NCBI RefSeq assembly: GCF_022163125.1
Contig: NZ_CP091881.1
Span: forward strand, 6,138,001-6,202,000
From: Paenibacillus sp. HWE-109
GTDB lineage: Bacteria; Bacillota; Bacilli; Paenibacillales; NBRC-103111
Reading direction: 5' to 3'
DNA length: 64,000 nucleotides
Positions 1-7,705 of this stretch are shown here, piece by piece. The notes beneath the pieces are model-generated. The model was not told the origin of the DNA. It was given only the letters and a program-made list of their open reading frames with translations, and ran no database searches. Position numbers and translations under genes: made by a program. How positions within the stretch are numbered: position 1 is the stretch's first letter; each line of letters starts with the position of its first letter.

Positions 1-32
1 TTATACACATTGTACACAGGGCATGTGTATAA
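1..32. promoter_or_regulatory. Inverted pair of DnaA-box-like 9-mers at the window edge
   Basis: Positions 1-9 read TTATACACA, which fits the DnaA-box consensus TTATNCACA. Positions 24-32 carry the same 9-mer on the other strand. The arms extend to a perfect 10-bp inverted repeat with a 12-nt loop. A related but degenerate copy lies at 49-57. There is no T-tract, so this is not an obvious terminator for leuA. It may be a DnaA-binding cluster or just a structured 3' end; the element is cut by the window start. Confidence 0.35.
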
Positions 33-91
33 CTTTGCAAACAGGGCGTGTATATATCTAAGTTTTCTTACAATTTAATGCACAGCATGAT

Positions 92-1657
92 TTAAGAAGC
101 TGTCGTTGCCTCGCTTGTTCCTGCCGGCTGGTTATGCATCCGAATAGCTTGGTTGCAGGCCGAGATGAACGCCTTGGCTACGGCGACAAGGACATCCTGG
201 TCGATCCCTGTATTTTTGTAGGTTTGGCCGCCCACGGAAATAGTAACTTCGGCTTCTCCGGTTGCTTTTTCACCTGTGGATAACGAATGCAGCTCCAGAT
301 CCGAGAAATCGACTTCCATCGGAATCGCTTGTCTTAGACTCTGAACGATGGCTTCAATCGGGCCTTCTCCTGTTCCTGAGAATACCTTCTCCACACCGGT
401 TTGATTGTCTCTCACCGCAACGGAAGCGACTCGATCCTGGTCACTGTTGGATATAAGCTGCACATGGACCAGAGTGAAAGGCTCCATTTGACCATCAACC
501 GTGGAACCGACAAGCTCCAGAAGCTGATCGTCCGTCACCATTTTTTGTTCATCCGCTTTCGCTTTGAAACGGGTGTACAGGCTATCCAGTTCTTCCCCGG
601 TAAGCTCGATCCCGAACTGCCCCACCCGATGCTTCAAAGCATGGCGTCCTGAATGTTTGCCCAGAATGATCATGGACCGTGGAATACCCAGCTTCTCTGG
701 ATCCATAATTTCATAGGTATTGCGGTTTTTCAGCAGTCCGTCTTGGTGGATGCCCGCTTCATGCTGGAACGCGTTGCGGCCGACGATCGGCTTGTTGTAA
801 GCAATCGGGAAGCCCATGATGCGGCTGATCATTTTGGATGTGTTGAAAATCTCACTGGACACGATCCCTGTTTCCACACCCATCGTATGCTTGCGTGTTT
901 CGATCGCCATGACCAGTTCTTCAAGCGAGCAATTTCCTGCGCGTTCTCCAACGCCATTGACTGTGACTTCGACATGTGTGACACCTGCTGCAATCGCAGC
1001 CAGACTGTTCGCCACTGCAAGACCAAGGTCATTGTGGCAATGAGCGCTGTATTCAACCGTCTCGCCGCCCCTTACACTTTGGCGCACTCTGCGGAACATC
1101 GCGCCATATTCTTCCGGCAGTGCATAACCGACTGTATCCGGGATATTAAGGATTGTAGCCCCTTCAGCAATCACGGCTTCCAGCACTTCAAAAAGGAATT
1201 CGTCCCCTGTCCGTGTTGCATCCATCGGTGAGAATTCGATGCGATCTACGAATTGCTTGGCATATCCGACCATCGAGCGCGCCATCTCAACCACTTGCTG
1301 ACGGGATTTGCGCAGTTGGAAATCGAGATGAATATCCGATGACGAGAGGAACATGTGAATGCGGCGCGAAGCCGCATCTTGTGTCGCTTTGACCGCAGCA
1401 TCGATATCCGCTTTCATCGCTCTGGCGAAACCGCAAATCTCAACGGTCTGCAGTTCGCGGGAAATCTGCTGTACAGCTTGGAAATCCCCAGGACTTGAGA
1501 TTGGGAACCCCGGTTCGATCGTATCGACGCCCATCTTGGCAAGCTGTCTGGCGATTCTAATCTTCTCTTCCGGATAAAGCGATGCGCCCGGCGCCTGCTC
1601 GCCATCTCTCAGTGTCGTGTCAAAAATGCGAATACGTCGATTGTTTGTTGTTTCCAT
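92..1657 (-). CDS. leuA: 2-isopropylmalate synthase
   Basis: LeuA condenses acetyl-CoA with 2-oxoisovalerate, the first committed step of leucine synthesis in the cytoplasm. The 521-residue protein starts with the HMGL-like catalytic motif (DTTLRDGEQAPG, about residues 12-23) and has the metal-binding HCHNDLG segment near residue 205. The C-terminal third is the LeuA allosteric dimer domain that senses leucine. Length fits the bacterial long form (about 510-520 aa). The start has a clean AGGAGG eight bases upstream. The gene lies 47 bp downstream of a methyltransferase gene with no convincing terminator between them, so both are probably read from the tandem leucine T-box leader at 2544-3140. 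Downstream genes lie outside the window. Confidence 0.96.
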   Translation of the reverse strand: METTNNRRIRIFDTTLRDGEQAPGASLYPEEKIRIARQLAKMGVDTIEPGFPISSPGDFQAVQQISRELQTVEICGFARAMKADIDAAVKATQDAASRRIHMFLSSSDIHLDFQLRKSRQQVVEMARSMVGYAKQFVDRIEFSPMDATRTGDEFLFEVLEAVIAEGATILNIPDTVGYALPEEYGAMFRRVRQSVRGGETVEYSAHCHNDLGLAVANSLAAIAAGVTHVEVTVNGVGERAGNCSLEELVMAIETRKHTMGVETGIVSSEIFNTSKMISRIMGFPIAYNKPIVGRNAFQHEAGIHQDGLLKNRNTYEIMDPEKLGIPRSMIILGKHSGRHALKHRVGQFGIELTGEELDSLYTRFKAKADEQKMVTDDQLLELVGSTVDGQMEPFTLVHVQLISNSDQDRVASVAVRDNQTGVEKVFSGTGEGPIEAIVQSLRQAIPMEVDFSDLELHSLSTGEKATGEAEVTISVGGQTYKNTGIDQDVLVAVAKAFISACNQAIRMHNQPAGTSEATTAS

Positions 1658-1704
1658 GGTTAAATTCCTCCTAAGGTTTGGGCCAGCCGCAACTGGCTAT
1701 TGAT

Positions 1705-2517
1705 TTATTTTCGTCTGCCGATATACAGGAGATGTGAGGAAGTCCCTAGCATATGAGGGCTCTCCGCTGCTTCAAAAATCAGTTTCTGAAATGCTTGGAA
1801 TTCCGCTTCGCCGCGATCGCGCCAATAATCGAATTGATCCGACTTCAAAGCTCCGACTATGCTGGAAGAGCCAATCAGTTTGAGACTTTCGAAGCCATGC
1901 GACTCCATAAAGGGGTTAATCTCATCGATGTTAAAGTAATAAGCACCTGTAAATCTGCCTTCATCCGAGTGATTGAAAATCCCTGTTTCCGCAAAAGTCT
2001 GAATGTCCGTCATATTATCATTGGGCTGCCAATGCCCAGGGTGCATCAAGGATGTCATGATATGTCGTATCCTGGTCATACAGGCAACGAACACGATCCC
2101 GCCAGGCTTCGTTACTCTGTGCAATTCTTGCACAGCCTTATCTCGATCCTCTTGGGTTTGCAAATGATATAACGGGCCCAGCATCATCGAAGCATCAAAT
2201 GCCTCTGAATGGAACAAGCTCAAATCCCTGGCATCCGCAATATGAAAACCTTTGAAAAATCCCGTAAGCTTTTGTTCCTCCACCTTGTCACGCGCTAGTT
2301 CGACCAGTCTTGGGGTCAAGTCTGTCAAGGTAACTTCATAACCGCATTTCGCTAATTCAATGGCGTATTTGCCAGGCCCGGCCCCGTTATCCAAAATGTG
2401 TCCTTGCTTCGGCAGATAACGCTGGATATGATGCCAATTGATCATCATTTCCACAGGCTCACGATCAAGGCGACCCCATTCATCGAAGCGGTTGTAGTAG
2501 TCAATCACTTTATCCAT
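1705..2517 (-). CDS. Class I SAM-dependent methyltransferase
   Basis: The 270-residue protein has the Rossmann-type SAM-binding motif I (ILDNGAGPGKYAIELA, about residues 42-57), an acidic residue ending the next strand, and a later DASMMLGPLYHL segment like the Methyltransf_11/25 families. The substrate cannot be told from sequence. I chose the ATG at 2517 rather than upstream codons because GGGGAGG sits about six bases before it. The gene is the first one after two leucine T-box leaders and is followed by leuA at 47 bp, so it is predicted to be induced when charged leucine tRNA is scarce. No role for a methyltransferase in leucine synthesis is known to me; it may be a passenger or act on a related metabolite or RNA. 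Confidence 0.85.
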   Translation of the reverse strand: MDKVIDYYNRFDEWGRLDREPVEMMINWHHIQRYLPKQGHILDNGAGPGKYAIELAKCGYEVTLTDLTPRLVELARDKVEEQKLTGFFKGFHIADARDLSLFHSEAFDASMMLGPLYHLQTQEDRDKAVQELHRVTKPGGIVFVACMTRIRHIMTSLMHPGHWQPNDNMTDIQTFAETGIFNHSDEGRFTGAYYFNIDEINPFMESHGFESLKLIGSSSIVGALKSDQFDYWRDRGEAEFQAFQKLIFEAAESPHMLGTSSHLLYIGRRK

Positions 2518-2543
2518 GCCTCTTCCTCCCCTTCCGCAGACGA

Positions 2544-2584
2544 CAAAAAGACCCGTCATCTCCACATAAGAGACGACGGGTCTT
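2544..2584 (-). terminator. Terminator of the gene-proximal T-box leader
   Basis: A 14-bp near-perfect stem (2549-2562 with 2570-2583) is followed on the minus strand by five U residues. It is the alternative structure to the T-box antiterminator and lies about 30 bases before the methyltransferase start codon. Confidence 0.9.
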
Positions 2585-2826
2585 CACCCAGCGCGGTACC
2601 ACTCTTGTTGACTCCTGTCAGGGAGCCCACCTCAGATCCAGTCAGCGCATACTGCCAACTAGATCACCTGATCACGGAGGTCATCCGTTCATCCCTACCA
2701 GCTTCTTGCCACTGCTGCTCAGGATGACCGCTTCCAAGCGAGTTCAGGGATTTCACGGTCTGCGTCGCATCAACCCGCAGCTTTCTGTACCGTTCAAGGG
2801 AGCCCTTACTACTCTTGTTCATTGCG
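2544..2826 (-). promoter_or_regulatory. T-box riboswitch 1 (gene-proximal), Leu specifier CTC
   Basis: The conserved T-box core (AAGAGTGGTACCGC on the minus strand) is at 2593-2606, directly followed by the terminator. Upstream, Stem I features can be read: an AGTA segment on the 5' side and GAA followed by CTC on the 3' side, placing the specifier codon at 2740-2742. CTC is a leucine codon and is the specifier used by the Bacillus ilv-leu leader (established). Uncharged leucine tRNA should pair with the specifier and with the T-box bulge and stabilise the antiterminator. This leader is 20 bp after the terminator of an upstream copy. A possible internal promoter (TTGTTC, 16 nt, TAGAAT) precedes it, so independent transcription is not excluded. 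Confidence 0.88.
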
Positions 2827-2859
2827 TTTATTCTATGTTTTGTAACTTTCAGAACAACC

Positions 2860-2900
2860 AAAAAAGCCTGCCATCTCTTATATAAGAGACGACAGGCTTG
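2860..2900 (-). terminator. Terminator of the distal T-box leader
   Basis: Stem AAGCCTG(T/C)C... at 2864-2899 closes a short loop and is followed on the minus strand by a run of six U. It overlaps the antiterminator side that carries the T-box core at 2909-2921. Confidence 0.88.
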
Positions 2901-3140
2901 AACCTTCCGCGGTACCACTCTAATTGATCCGAGCTGTTACGCTCGAAACCACTCATGTACCTGATCACGGGGGTCAACCGTCAAGACCTACTTGGGTGCT
3001 GGATCCTTGGCATCCTTATCAGCCTTACCGCTCCCGGGCGAGTTCAGGTTCTGTTTCGTCTGTGCTTTCACCAAGCGCACAGCTCTCTGAGCGAAACTGT
3101 TCATCCTTACTATTCCCGTTCGTTGCGTTTGAAAGTATTG
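2860..3140 (-). promoter_or_regulatory. T-box riboswitch 2 (distal), Leu specifier CTC
   Basis: A second complete T-box leader precedes the first. The T-box core AGAGTGGTACCGC is at 2909-2921 and is followed by a terminator. Stem I shows the AGTA / GAA pair typical of the specifier loop, and an AGAGAGCTG segment. The codon after GAA is CTC at 3040-3042, again leucine. The strong promoter at 3147-3175 places the transcript start near 3140. Two leaders in series reading the same amino acid should give a multiplicative, steeper response to leucine tRNA charging (inference from known tandem T-boxes). Confidence 0.9.
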
Positions 3141-3146
3141 ATTGTG

Positions 3147-3175
3147 ATTATAGTATGCGATTTTGGCAAAGTCAA
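3147..3175 (-). promoter_or_regulatory. Sigma-A promoter of the tandem T-box / methyltransferase / leuA unit
   Basis: On the minus strand the -35 hexamer TTGACT (3170-3175) is separated by exactly 17 bp from a perfect TATAAT (3147-3152). The predicted start at about 3140 is the first base of the distal T-box leader. Confidence 0.88.
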
Positions 3176-3215
3176 TACCATGATCTGAAAATTTATTTTT
3201 TTCCGCTTTGGGAGC

Positions 3216-4316
3216 CTACCACTCTTCGAGCTTGAGCTGCGGCTCAGCTTTGAGCTCCAGCGAGTCGAATTCCTGCTTGTCCCACTTGAGGAAAGCAGCT
3301 GCGCCTATCATCGCAGCGTTGTCCGTGCAAAGGCCCAGCGGCGGCACCAGCAGCGGGACATCCAGCTCTGCGCAGCGCTCGGCGAGCCTGCTGCGCAGCC
3401 CTTTGTTCGCGGCGACGCCGCCCGCGAGCAGCAGTTGTTTGGCGCCGTATTCCCGTACGGCACGACTAGCCTTCTCCACAAGCACGTCGATGACGGAGGC
3501 TTGGAAGCCCTTGGCAATCTGCGCGACTTGTACAGCTTCGCCGCGCATCTTGCTTTGGTTGACGACGTTCAGTACAGCGGATTTCAACCCGCTGAAGCTG
3601 AAGTCGTAGGAGTCTGCCTCGAGCCAGGAGCGAGGCATCTTGATCTCTGATTCGGCTTCCTGCGCAAGCCGATCTACATGCGGTCCGCCCGGGTAAGGCA
3701 GGCCCATGGCCCGGGCGATCTTGTCGTAGGCCTCGCCAGCCGCATCATCGCGCGTGCGCCCGATGATGCGGAACTGGCCCGGCCCTTCCATGTGAATCAG
3801 CTCGGTGTGTCCGCCGGACACCACGAGCGAGATCAACGGATACTCGAGCTCATGTACCAGTTGATTCGCATAAATATGACCCGCGATATGGTGGACACCA
3901 ATCAGCGGGAGATCCAGCGCGCAGGCCAAAGCTTTGCCTGCGACGACACCCACCAGCAGGGCCCCGATCAGCCCGGGCCCCTCTGTTACGGCAATCGCAG
4001 ACAACTCTTGCAGCGATATGCCCGCTTCTTGAACGGCTTCCTCCAGCATCCATGTGATCGATTCCACATGCTTGCGGGAAGCCACCTCCGGTACAACGCC
4101 TCCATAGCGTTGATGCGTTTCGATCTGGCTGGAAATTACATTGGAGCGGATGATTTTACCATTTTCGACTATCGCCACAGACGTCTCGTCACAGCTTGTC
4201 TCGATAGCCAAAATATAAACCGGCTTCGTCTCCTGAACGGTGGCATTTCTTTGTTCTATTGTCTGTTGCTCATTAACTATTGTCTGTTGCTCGTTATCTT
4301 TCGTCACGCGCTTCAC
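3216..4316 (-). CDS. tsaD: tRNA N6-adenosine threonylcarbamoyltransferase TsaD
   Basis: TsaD transfers the threonylcarbamoyl group from TC-AMP to A37 of ANN-reading tRNAs, working with TsaB and TsaE, both encoded just upstream. The family signature ILAIETSCDETSVAIV is at residues 35-50, the metal-binding HHIAGH at 142-147, VSGGHTEL at 167-173 and a CTDNAAM motif near the C-terminus. The core matches the usual 335-345 residues, but about 32 residues precede it. That extension encodes an imperfect duplicate NEQQTI... made by a 16-base direct repeat with a 21-base period (about 4250-4300). The listed start is a GTG with only a weak upstream GGAG, so the true start is uncertain. The gene is last in the tsaE-tsaB-rimI-tsaD operon. 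Confidence 0.95.
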   Translation of the reverse strand: MKRVTKDNEQQTIVNEQQTIEQRNATVQETKPVYILAIETSCDETSVAIVENGKIIRSNVISSQIETHQRYGGVVPEVASRKHVESITWMLEEAVQEAGISLQELSAIAVTEGPGLIGALLVGVVAGKALACALDLPLIGVHHIAGHIYANQLVHELEYPLISLVVSGGHTELIHMEGPGQFRIIGRTRDDAAGEAYDKIARAMGLPYPGGPHVDRLAQEAESEIKMPRSWLEADSYDFSFSGLKSAVLNVVNQSKMRGEAVQVAQIAKGFQASVIDVLVEKASRAVREYGAKQLLLAGGVAANKGLRSRLAERCAELDVPLLVPPLGLCTDNAAMIGAAAFLKWDKQEFDSLELKAEPQLKLEEW

Positions 4317-4328
4317 CTGCTGAAAGCC

Positions 4329-4832
4329 TCAATCTCCGAGACTTTCCCTTCCTCGTTTGGGCAAATCCACCCACATAATAACGGCGTCCTCGCGATTATC
4401 CGTGTAGTACCCTCTACGCACGCCAACGGAGCGGAAACCGACTTTTTCATACAAATTTTGCGCGACATAATTCGAGGCGCGCACTTCCAATGTCATGCGA
4501 ATAGCACCTAAGAAAGCGGCGGTTTTCATCAATTCGCGAATGAGCCGCTCCCCCAGTTTGCGCCCCCTATACGTACTGCGAACAGCAATATTCGTCACAT
4601 GCGCTTCTTCCATAATGAGCCACATGCCGCCATATCCGGCCACTTCGCCTTCGATATCCATAATCATATAATGCGCGAATTGATTATTCGTCAACTCGTT
4701 CTCAAAAGCGCCTTTGGTCCAAGGCGTCGTGAACGCTTCTTCTTCAATTTCACATATATAAGGGATGTCCGCCGCATTCATAGAACGGAACACCATCGCA
4801 TTTTCTGTCGTTTGGGGCTGACGCTGCTCCAT
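4329..4832 (-). CDS. rimI: Ribosomal protein S18-alanine N-acetyltransferase (GNAT)
   Basis: The protein has the GNAT fold: an N-terminal DIPYICEIEEEAF segment, the acetyl-CoA-binding region with V/T-N-IAV followed by a basic GRKLGERLI loop (about residues 88-101), and the C-terminal NLYEKVGFRSVGVRRGYY signature typical of RimI. RimI acetylates the N-terminal alanine of ribosomal protein S18 in the species studied. The ATG at 4832 is preceded by AGGGGG at ten bases; a TTG two codons earlier is possible. The stop of tsaB at 4835 is two bases upstream, so translation is probably coupled. rimI between tsaB and tsaD is the common Bacillota arrangement. Confidence 0.92.
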   Translation of the reverse strand: MEQRQPQTTENAMVFRSMNAADIPYICEIEEEAFTTPWTKGAFENELTNNQFAHYMIMDIEGEVAGYGGMWLIMEEAHVTNIAVRSTYRGRKLGERLIRELMKTAAFLGAIRMTLEVRASNYVAQNLYEKVGFRSVGVRRGYYTDNREDAVIMWVDLPKRGRESLGD

Positions 4833-4834
4833 AA

Positions 4835-5650
4835 TCAATGATCCCCCTTCTTCGTTACAATGCCGGCCAACAAATTAGCCTCTGCTTCCGGAAGTCTAGT
4901 GTAATTGGGGACGAAAGTATGCACGTCCGCCTTCTCTCCTCTAGCCAACCTCGGATAGGCCAGAATCCCGATAAAGTGCGCTTCAATGCCATAAGACAGT
5001 TTGGTTGCAGCGCCCTGCCACGCTTGCGCGAAGTGGTCAAGTTCATCATTGAACCCTTCTGTTTCACCAACAAACAGAATCGCTTGCGGCTTTTGCTCAG
5101 CAGAAGCGATTAATGCTAGGATTTGGGCTGTCCATGGTCCAATTACGCGAATGCCGTCAGGCAGCACTTCATGCCAACTAGCCGATAACCCGCCATCAGG
5201 CGTTAATGGTGACGCTCCTTCGAACGCGTATACAGCTGTGAAAGCTTGTCTTCGTCTTCCATCCAACAGCGGAACTACCCAGGTAAGTCCATTACCCCTC
5301 TGTTGGTCTTTCGCTGCGCCGCCTAAAGCAATGGCCTCGAGACTGGACACGCCAATCAAATCCAGCCCCAGTGACCAAGCAAACGTTTTGGCCACAGAAA
5401 CGGCAATCCGAACTCCCGTGTACGAGCCTGGCCCTTGTCCCACTGCAACCGATTGAAGATCTTGGGGCTTGAGATCCAGTTTAGCAAGCAGCTCTTGAAT
5501 ATGAGGAAGCAGTCCGATGGAGTGGTTCCGTTCCGCGTAGGAGCTGACTTCACCTAATCGTTTTCCGTTGTCTAACAAAGCAACTGTCATGGCAGATGAT
5601 GAGGTATCGATGGCCAAGCATCGTCCTGTAGGTATAGTCCGTTCAGTCAT
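4835..5650 (-). CDS. tsaB: t6A synthesis dimerisation protein TsaB
   Basis: TsaB is a TsaD-like ASKHA protein without the metal site; it forms the TsaB-TsaD dimer needed for t6A formation. The sequence shows the ASKHA start CLAIDTSSSAMTVAL (about residues 10-24), the GPGSYTGVRI segment near 76-85 and the SSLEAIALG region. The ATG at 5650 overlaps the tsaE stop by four bases (ATGA), and a GGAG lies about 13 bases upstream. About 50 further in-frame codons lie upstream, but they run through tsaE in another frame and are not protein-like. The length of 271 residues is slightly above the typical 230 because of a longer C-terminal part. Confidence 0.94.
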   Translation of the reverse strand: MTERTIPTGRCLAIDTSSSAMTVALLDNGKRLGEVSSYAERNHSIGLLPHIQELLAKLDLKPQDLQSVAVGQGPGSYTGVRIAVSVAKTFAWSLGLDLIGVSSLEAIALGGAAKDQQRGNGLTWVVPLLDGRRRQAFTAVYAFEGASPLTPDGGLSASWHEVLPDGIRVIGPWTAQILALIASAEQKPQAILFVGETEGFNDELDHFAQAWQGAATKLSYGIEAHFIGILAYPRLARGEKADVHTFVPNYTRLPEAEANLLAGIVTKKGDH

Positions 5651-6138
5651 TGTAAATGTCCGTTCTCCTTCATTTGTACACACCAGCTCTGATACGGTTC
5701 TCCGTGTGGAGTAAGGTGAAATACTCGGGTTTGATCCCCCTGTTGGGTAATCGTAATTGTCAGTCGATCCGGTGGCAGCAGGTCTTCGATCAAGCTTGAC
5801 CATTCAATCAGCGTCACACCTGCTCCGTAGAAATAATCTTCCAAGCCAAGTTCATCCGCTTCCTCTTGAGAAATGCGGTACATGTCCATATGGTAGAAGG
5901 GGAGGCCATCTCCCTCGTATTCTTTGATAATCGTAAATGTCGGAGAATTGACGGTGTCGCGAATGCCGATCGCTCTTGCGAACCCTTGGGAAAATCTCGT
6001 TTTCCCCGCGCCCAGATCGCCATCCAGCGTCAGAACCGCGCCAGGCAGCAGATAAGCAGCCAGCCATTTTCCCAATTGATCGGTATCTTCCTCGTGTCTG
6101 GATACATAGGTAAATGTGGATTGAGTCAGTGATCTCAT
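5647..6138 (-). CDS. tsaE: t6A synthesis ATPase TsaE
   Basis: TsaE is the small P-loop ATPase that regulates the TsaBD complex during t6A37 formation. The Walker A motif GDLGAGKT is at residues 40-47 and FSQGFARAIGI and VNSPTFTIIKEY follow, as in the family. The length of 163 residues is typical. I placed the start at 6138, where GGAAGAAAGG precedes the ATG; upstream in-frame codons run into the terminator at 6209-6240 and can be excluded. First gene of the tsaE-tsaB-rimI-tsaD operon, which starts between this gene and that terminator. Confidence 0.94.
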   Translation of the reverse strand: MRSLTQSTFTYVSRHEEDTDQLGKWLAAYLLPGAVLTLDGDLGAGKTRFSQGFARAIGIRDTVNSPTFTIIKEYEGDGLPFYHMDMYRISQEEADELGLEDYFYGAGVTLIEWSSLIEDLLPPDRLTITITQQGDQTRVFHLTPHGEPYQSWCVQMKENGHLQ

Positions 6139-6208
6139 CCCTTTCTTCCGTTTGCGCGTGCTGCTCCTATTATAGTCCTCGCCAGCAGGCAACATCAACT
6201 CTGTAACG

Positions 6209-6240
6209 AAAAAAAAGCCCGCCCCGATTTGAATCGGAGC
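6209..6240 (-). terminator. Rho-independent terminator after sspH
   Basis: On the minus strand a GCTCCGA / TCGGGGC stem with a six-base loop is followed by GGGC and eight T. It separates the sspH transcript from the tsaE operon. Confidence 0.85.
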
Positions 6241-6263
6241 AAGCTTAGCGGCACTCTTCAAGA

Positions 6264-6446
6264 CTAGTGAACCTCTTCCAGCTCTTGAACGGTGACTAAC
6301 CTGGAATCGGCCGGATTTTCTTCCGCATGGACTTTGGCCACTGCTTTACTGGCATCGACACTGTCAATCCAGACTGGCAGGCCGTTCAGTTCAACGGTAA
6401 TCTTCTCGTCAGCGGCTAAAATTTCTTGCGCGCGATGAACGTTCAT
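6264..6446 (-). CDS. sspH: H-type small acid-soluble spore protein
   Basis: The 60-residue protein begins MNVHRAQEIL and has the LNGLPVWIDSVD and ENPADSRLVTV segments of the SspH family; length and layout match B. subtilis SspH (59 aa). These minor spore proteins are made in the forespore and their exact role is unclear. The start overlaps the stop of an upstream small gene by four bases (ATGA), so the two are translationally coupled. A terminator follows within 60 bp. I could not find a convincing sigma-G promoter upstream of the pair. Confidence 0.9.
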   Translation of the reverse strand: MNVHRAQEILAADEKITVELNGLPVWIDSVDASKAVAKVHAEENPADSRLVTVQELEEVH

Positions 6447-6628
6447 GGCTCATCCAGAACCGATTCCGGATGGTCCATCGTATCCGTTGTCGAAGATTCA
6501 ATTAATCCGCCTTGAATGGTGACGTTGCCGCCCCCCAAGCCCTCGTTGATCATGCGGTCAATATCCATGAAATGATCTTCTTGCCCCTGATTGCTCGTAT
6601 CTTGGGAACTATTTGCCTCTTTTGCCAT
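6443..6628 (-). CDS. Small acidic protein of unknown function, coupled to sspH
   Basis: A 61-residue acidic protein with a polar Gln/Ser N-terminus and a distinctive middle MDIDRMINEGLGGGNVTIQGG (split here over residues about 21-41). The ATG at 6628 has AAGGAGAGG nine bases upstream, so the gene is real. It overlaps sspH by four bases, which suggests co-expression in sporulation. I do not recognise the family. It has no membrane segment or signal peptide. Confidence 0.75.
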   Translation of the reverse strand: MAKEANSSQDTSNQGQEDHFMDIDRMINEGLGGGNVTIQGGLIESSTTDTMDHPESVLDEP

Positions 6629-6730
6629 CCGTGAACCTCTCCTTAGCGCTGTTTTATCATGAAAGCCCTTAGTCACTTTCAGATTTAACGTTCCCATCCC
6701 ATAGACAATCCATTCTCTTAAATCCCTGCC

Positions 6731-6760
6731 GTATAAAGGAAACGAATCAAGAGAATACTA
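6731..6760 (+). promoter_or_regulatory. Candidate sigma-G (forespore) promoter of ku
   Basis: GTATA (6731-6735), 18 bp, AATACTA (6754-6760) fits the sigma-G consensus GHATR-N18-CATWMTA with one mismatch. The predicted start near 6767 is about 12 bases before the ku ribosome-binding site. In B. subtilis ku (ykoV) is transcribed in the forespore by sigma-G (established), which supports the reading. Confidence 0.55.
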
Positions 6761-6793
6761 GTACAATCAAGGTTATTGGGGAGGTATGAAGCC

Positions 6794-7678
6794 ATGCATA
6801 CGGTTTGGAAGGGCGCTATCAGTTTCGGGCTTGTTCATGTGCCTGTCAAAATGTTTTCGGCAACAGAAGATAAGGATATCTCGATGCGTTACATACATAA
6901 AACGTGTATTACTCCTCTCTCCTATGTTCGGAAATGCCAGACTTGCGAGAAGGAAGTAGAATGGGAAGAGATCTCCAAGGGCTATGAGTACGAGCCTGGG
7001 CGCTTCGTTCTATTTGAAAAGGATGAATTAGAAACGATCTCTGGGGAAGCAAATAAAGAGATCAAGATTCTTGATTTCGTCAACTTGACGGATATTGATC
7101 CCGTTTATTTTCAAAAAACGTATTATCTCGGTCCTGGAGATACGGGCGCTGGCGCCTATAATCTACTGCTGGATTCCATGCGGCAAACCGGCAAAATCGG
7201 CATCGCCAAAGTCTCCATCCGTTCGAAAAGTTCGCTCGCCGCGATTCGTGTGATTGAGAACTGCCTGGCGATGGAAACGATTTTCTACCCCGATGAGATT
7301 CGTCCGATTTCGCAAGTCCCTAATCTTCCTGACAAGGTCACTGTCAATGAACGGGAGATGGAGATGGCCAAGATGCTGATCAATCAGCTTTCGACCCCTT
7401 TTGAGCCGGAAAAGTACAAAGATGAGTACCGCGGCCGCCTGTTGGAAGCGATTGAGCATAAAGTGGCTGGCGAGGAAGTTCAATCCGCGCCTGCGCTGCA
7501 GAAAACGAGCGTCATCGACCTCATGGCTGCACTGCAAGCAAGTCTCGATGCCACCAAATCGGATGGTACCAGCCAAGATGGCAAAGTAACTTTGGAACAG
7601 GATGCCAGCGTGTCCGAAGTCAAGAAGCCCAAAGCCAAAACGCCACGAGCCAAGAAAGCCAAAGAACCTATCACGTAA
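6794..7678 (+). CDS. ku: Non-homologous end-joining protein Ku
   Basis: Bacterial Ku forms a ring homodimer that binds DNA double-strand ends and recruits LigD. The 294-residue protein begins MHTVWKGAISFGLVHVPVKM, the family signature, and has the conserved YYLGPGD and ALAAIRV-type segments of the beta-barrel core. The last 40 residues are lysine/alanine/proline rich, the usual flexible DNA- and LigD-binding tail. ATG 6794 is preceded by GGGGAGG at nine bases; an upstream TTG is less likely. A sigma-G-like promoter precedes it. The LigD functions are not adjacent: the ligase is at 11083-12027 and the polymerase at 37609-38496. Confidence 0.95.
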   Translation: MHTVWKGAISFGLVHVPVKMFSATEDKDISMRYIHKTCITPLSYVRKCQTCEKEVEWEEISKGYEYEPGRFVLFEKDELETISGEANKEIKILDFVNLTDIDPVYFQKTYYLGPGDTGAGAYNLLLDSMRQTGKIGIAKVSIRSKSSLAAIRVIENCLAMETIFYPDEIRPISQVPNLPDKVTVNEREMEMAKMLINQLSTPFEPEKYKDEYRGRLLEAIEHKVAGEEVQSAPALQKTSVIDLMAALQASLDATKSDGTSQDGKVTLEQDASVSEVKKPKAKTPRAKKAKEPIT

Positions 7679-7705
7679 AACATAAAGTTACTAGATTTAA
7701 TTCAT

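Noticed and set aside
2664..3235. Open frames of 77-109 codons in the leuA upstream region
   Set aside because: They overlap the two T-box leaders, whose structure and conserved core explain the sequence.
5651..5803. Longer TsaB with about 50 extra N-terminal residues
   Set aside because: This part overlaps tsaE in another frame; the ATG at 5650 overlaps the tsaE stop by four bases and gives the normal TsaB start.
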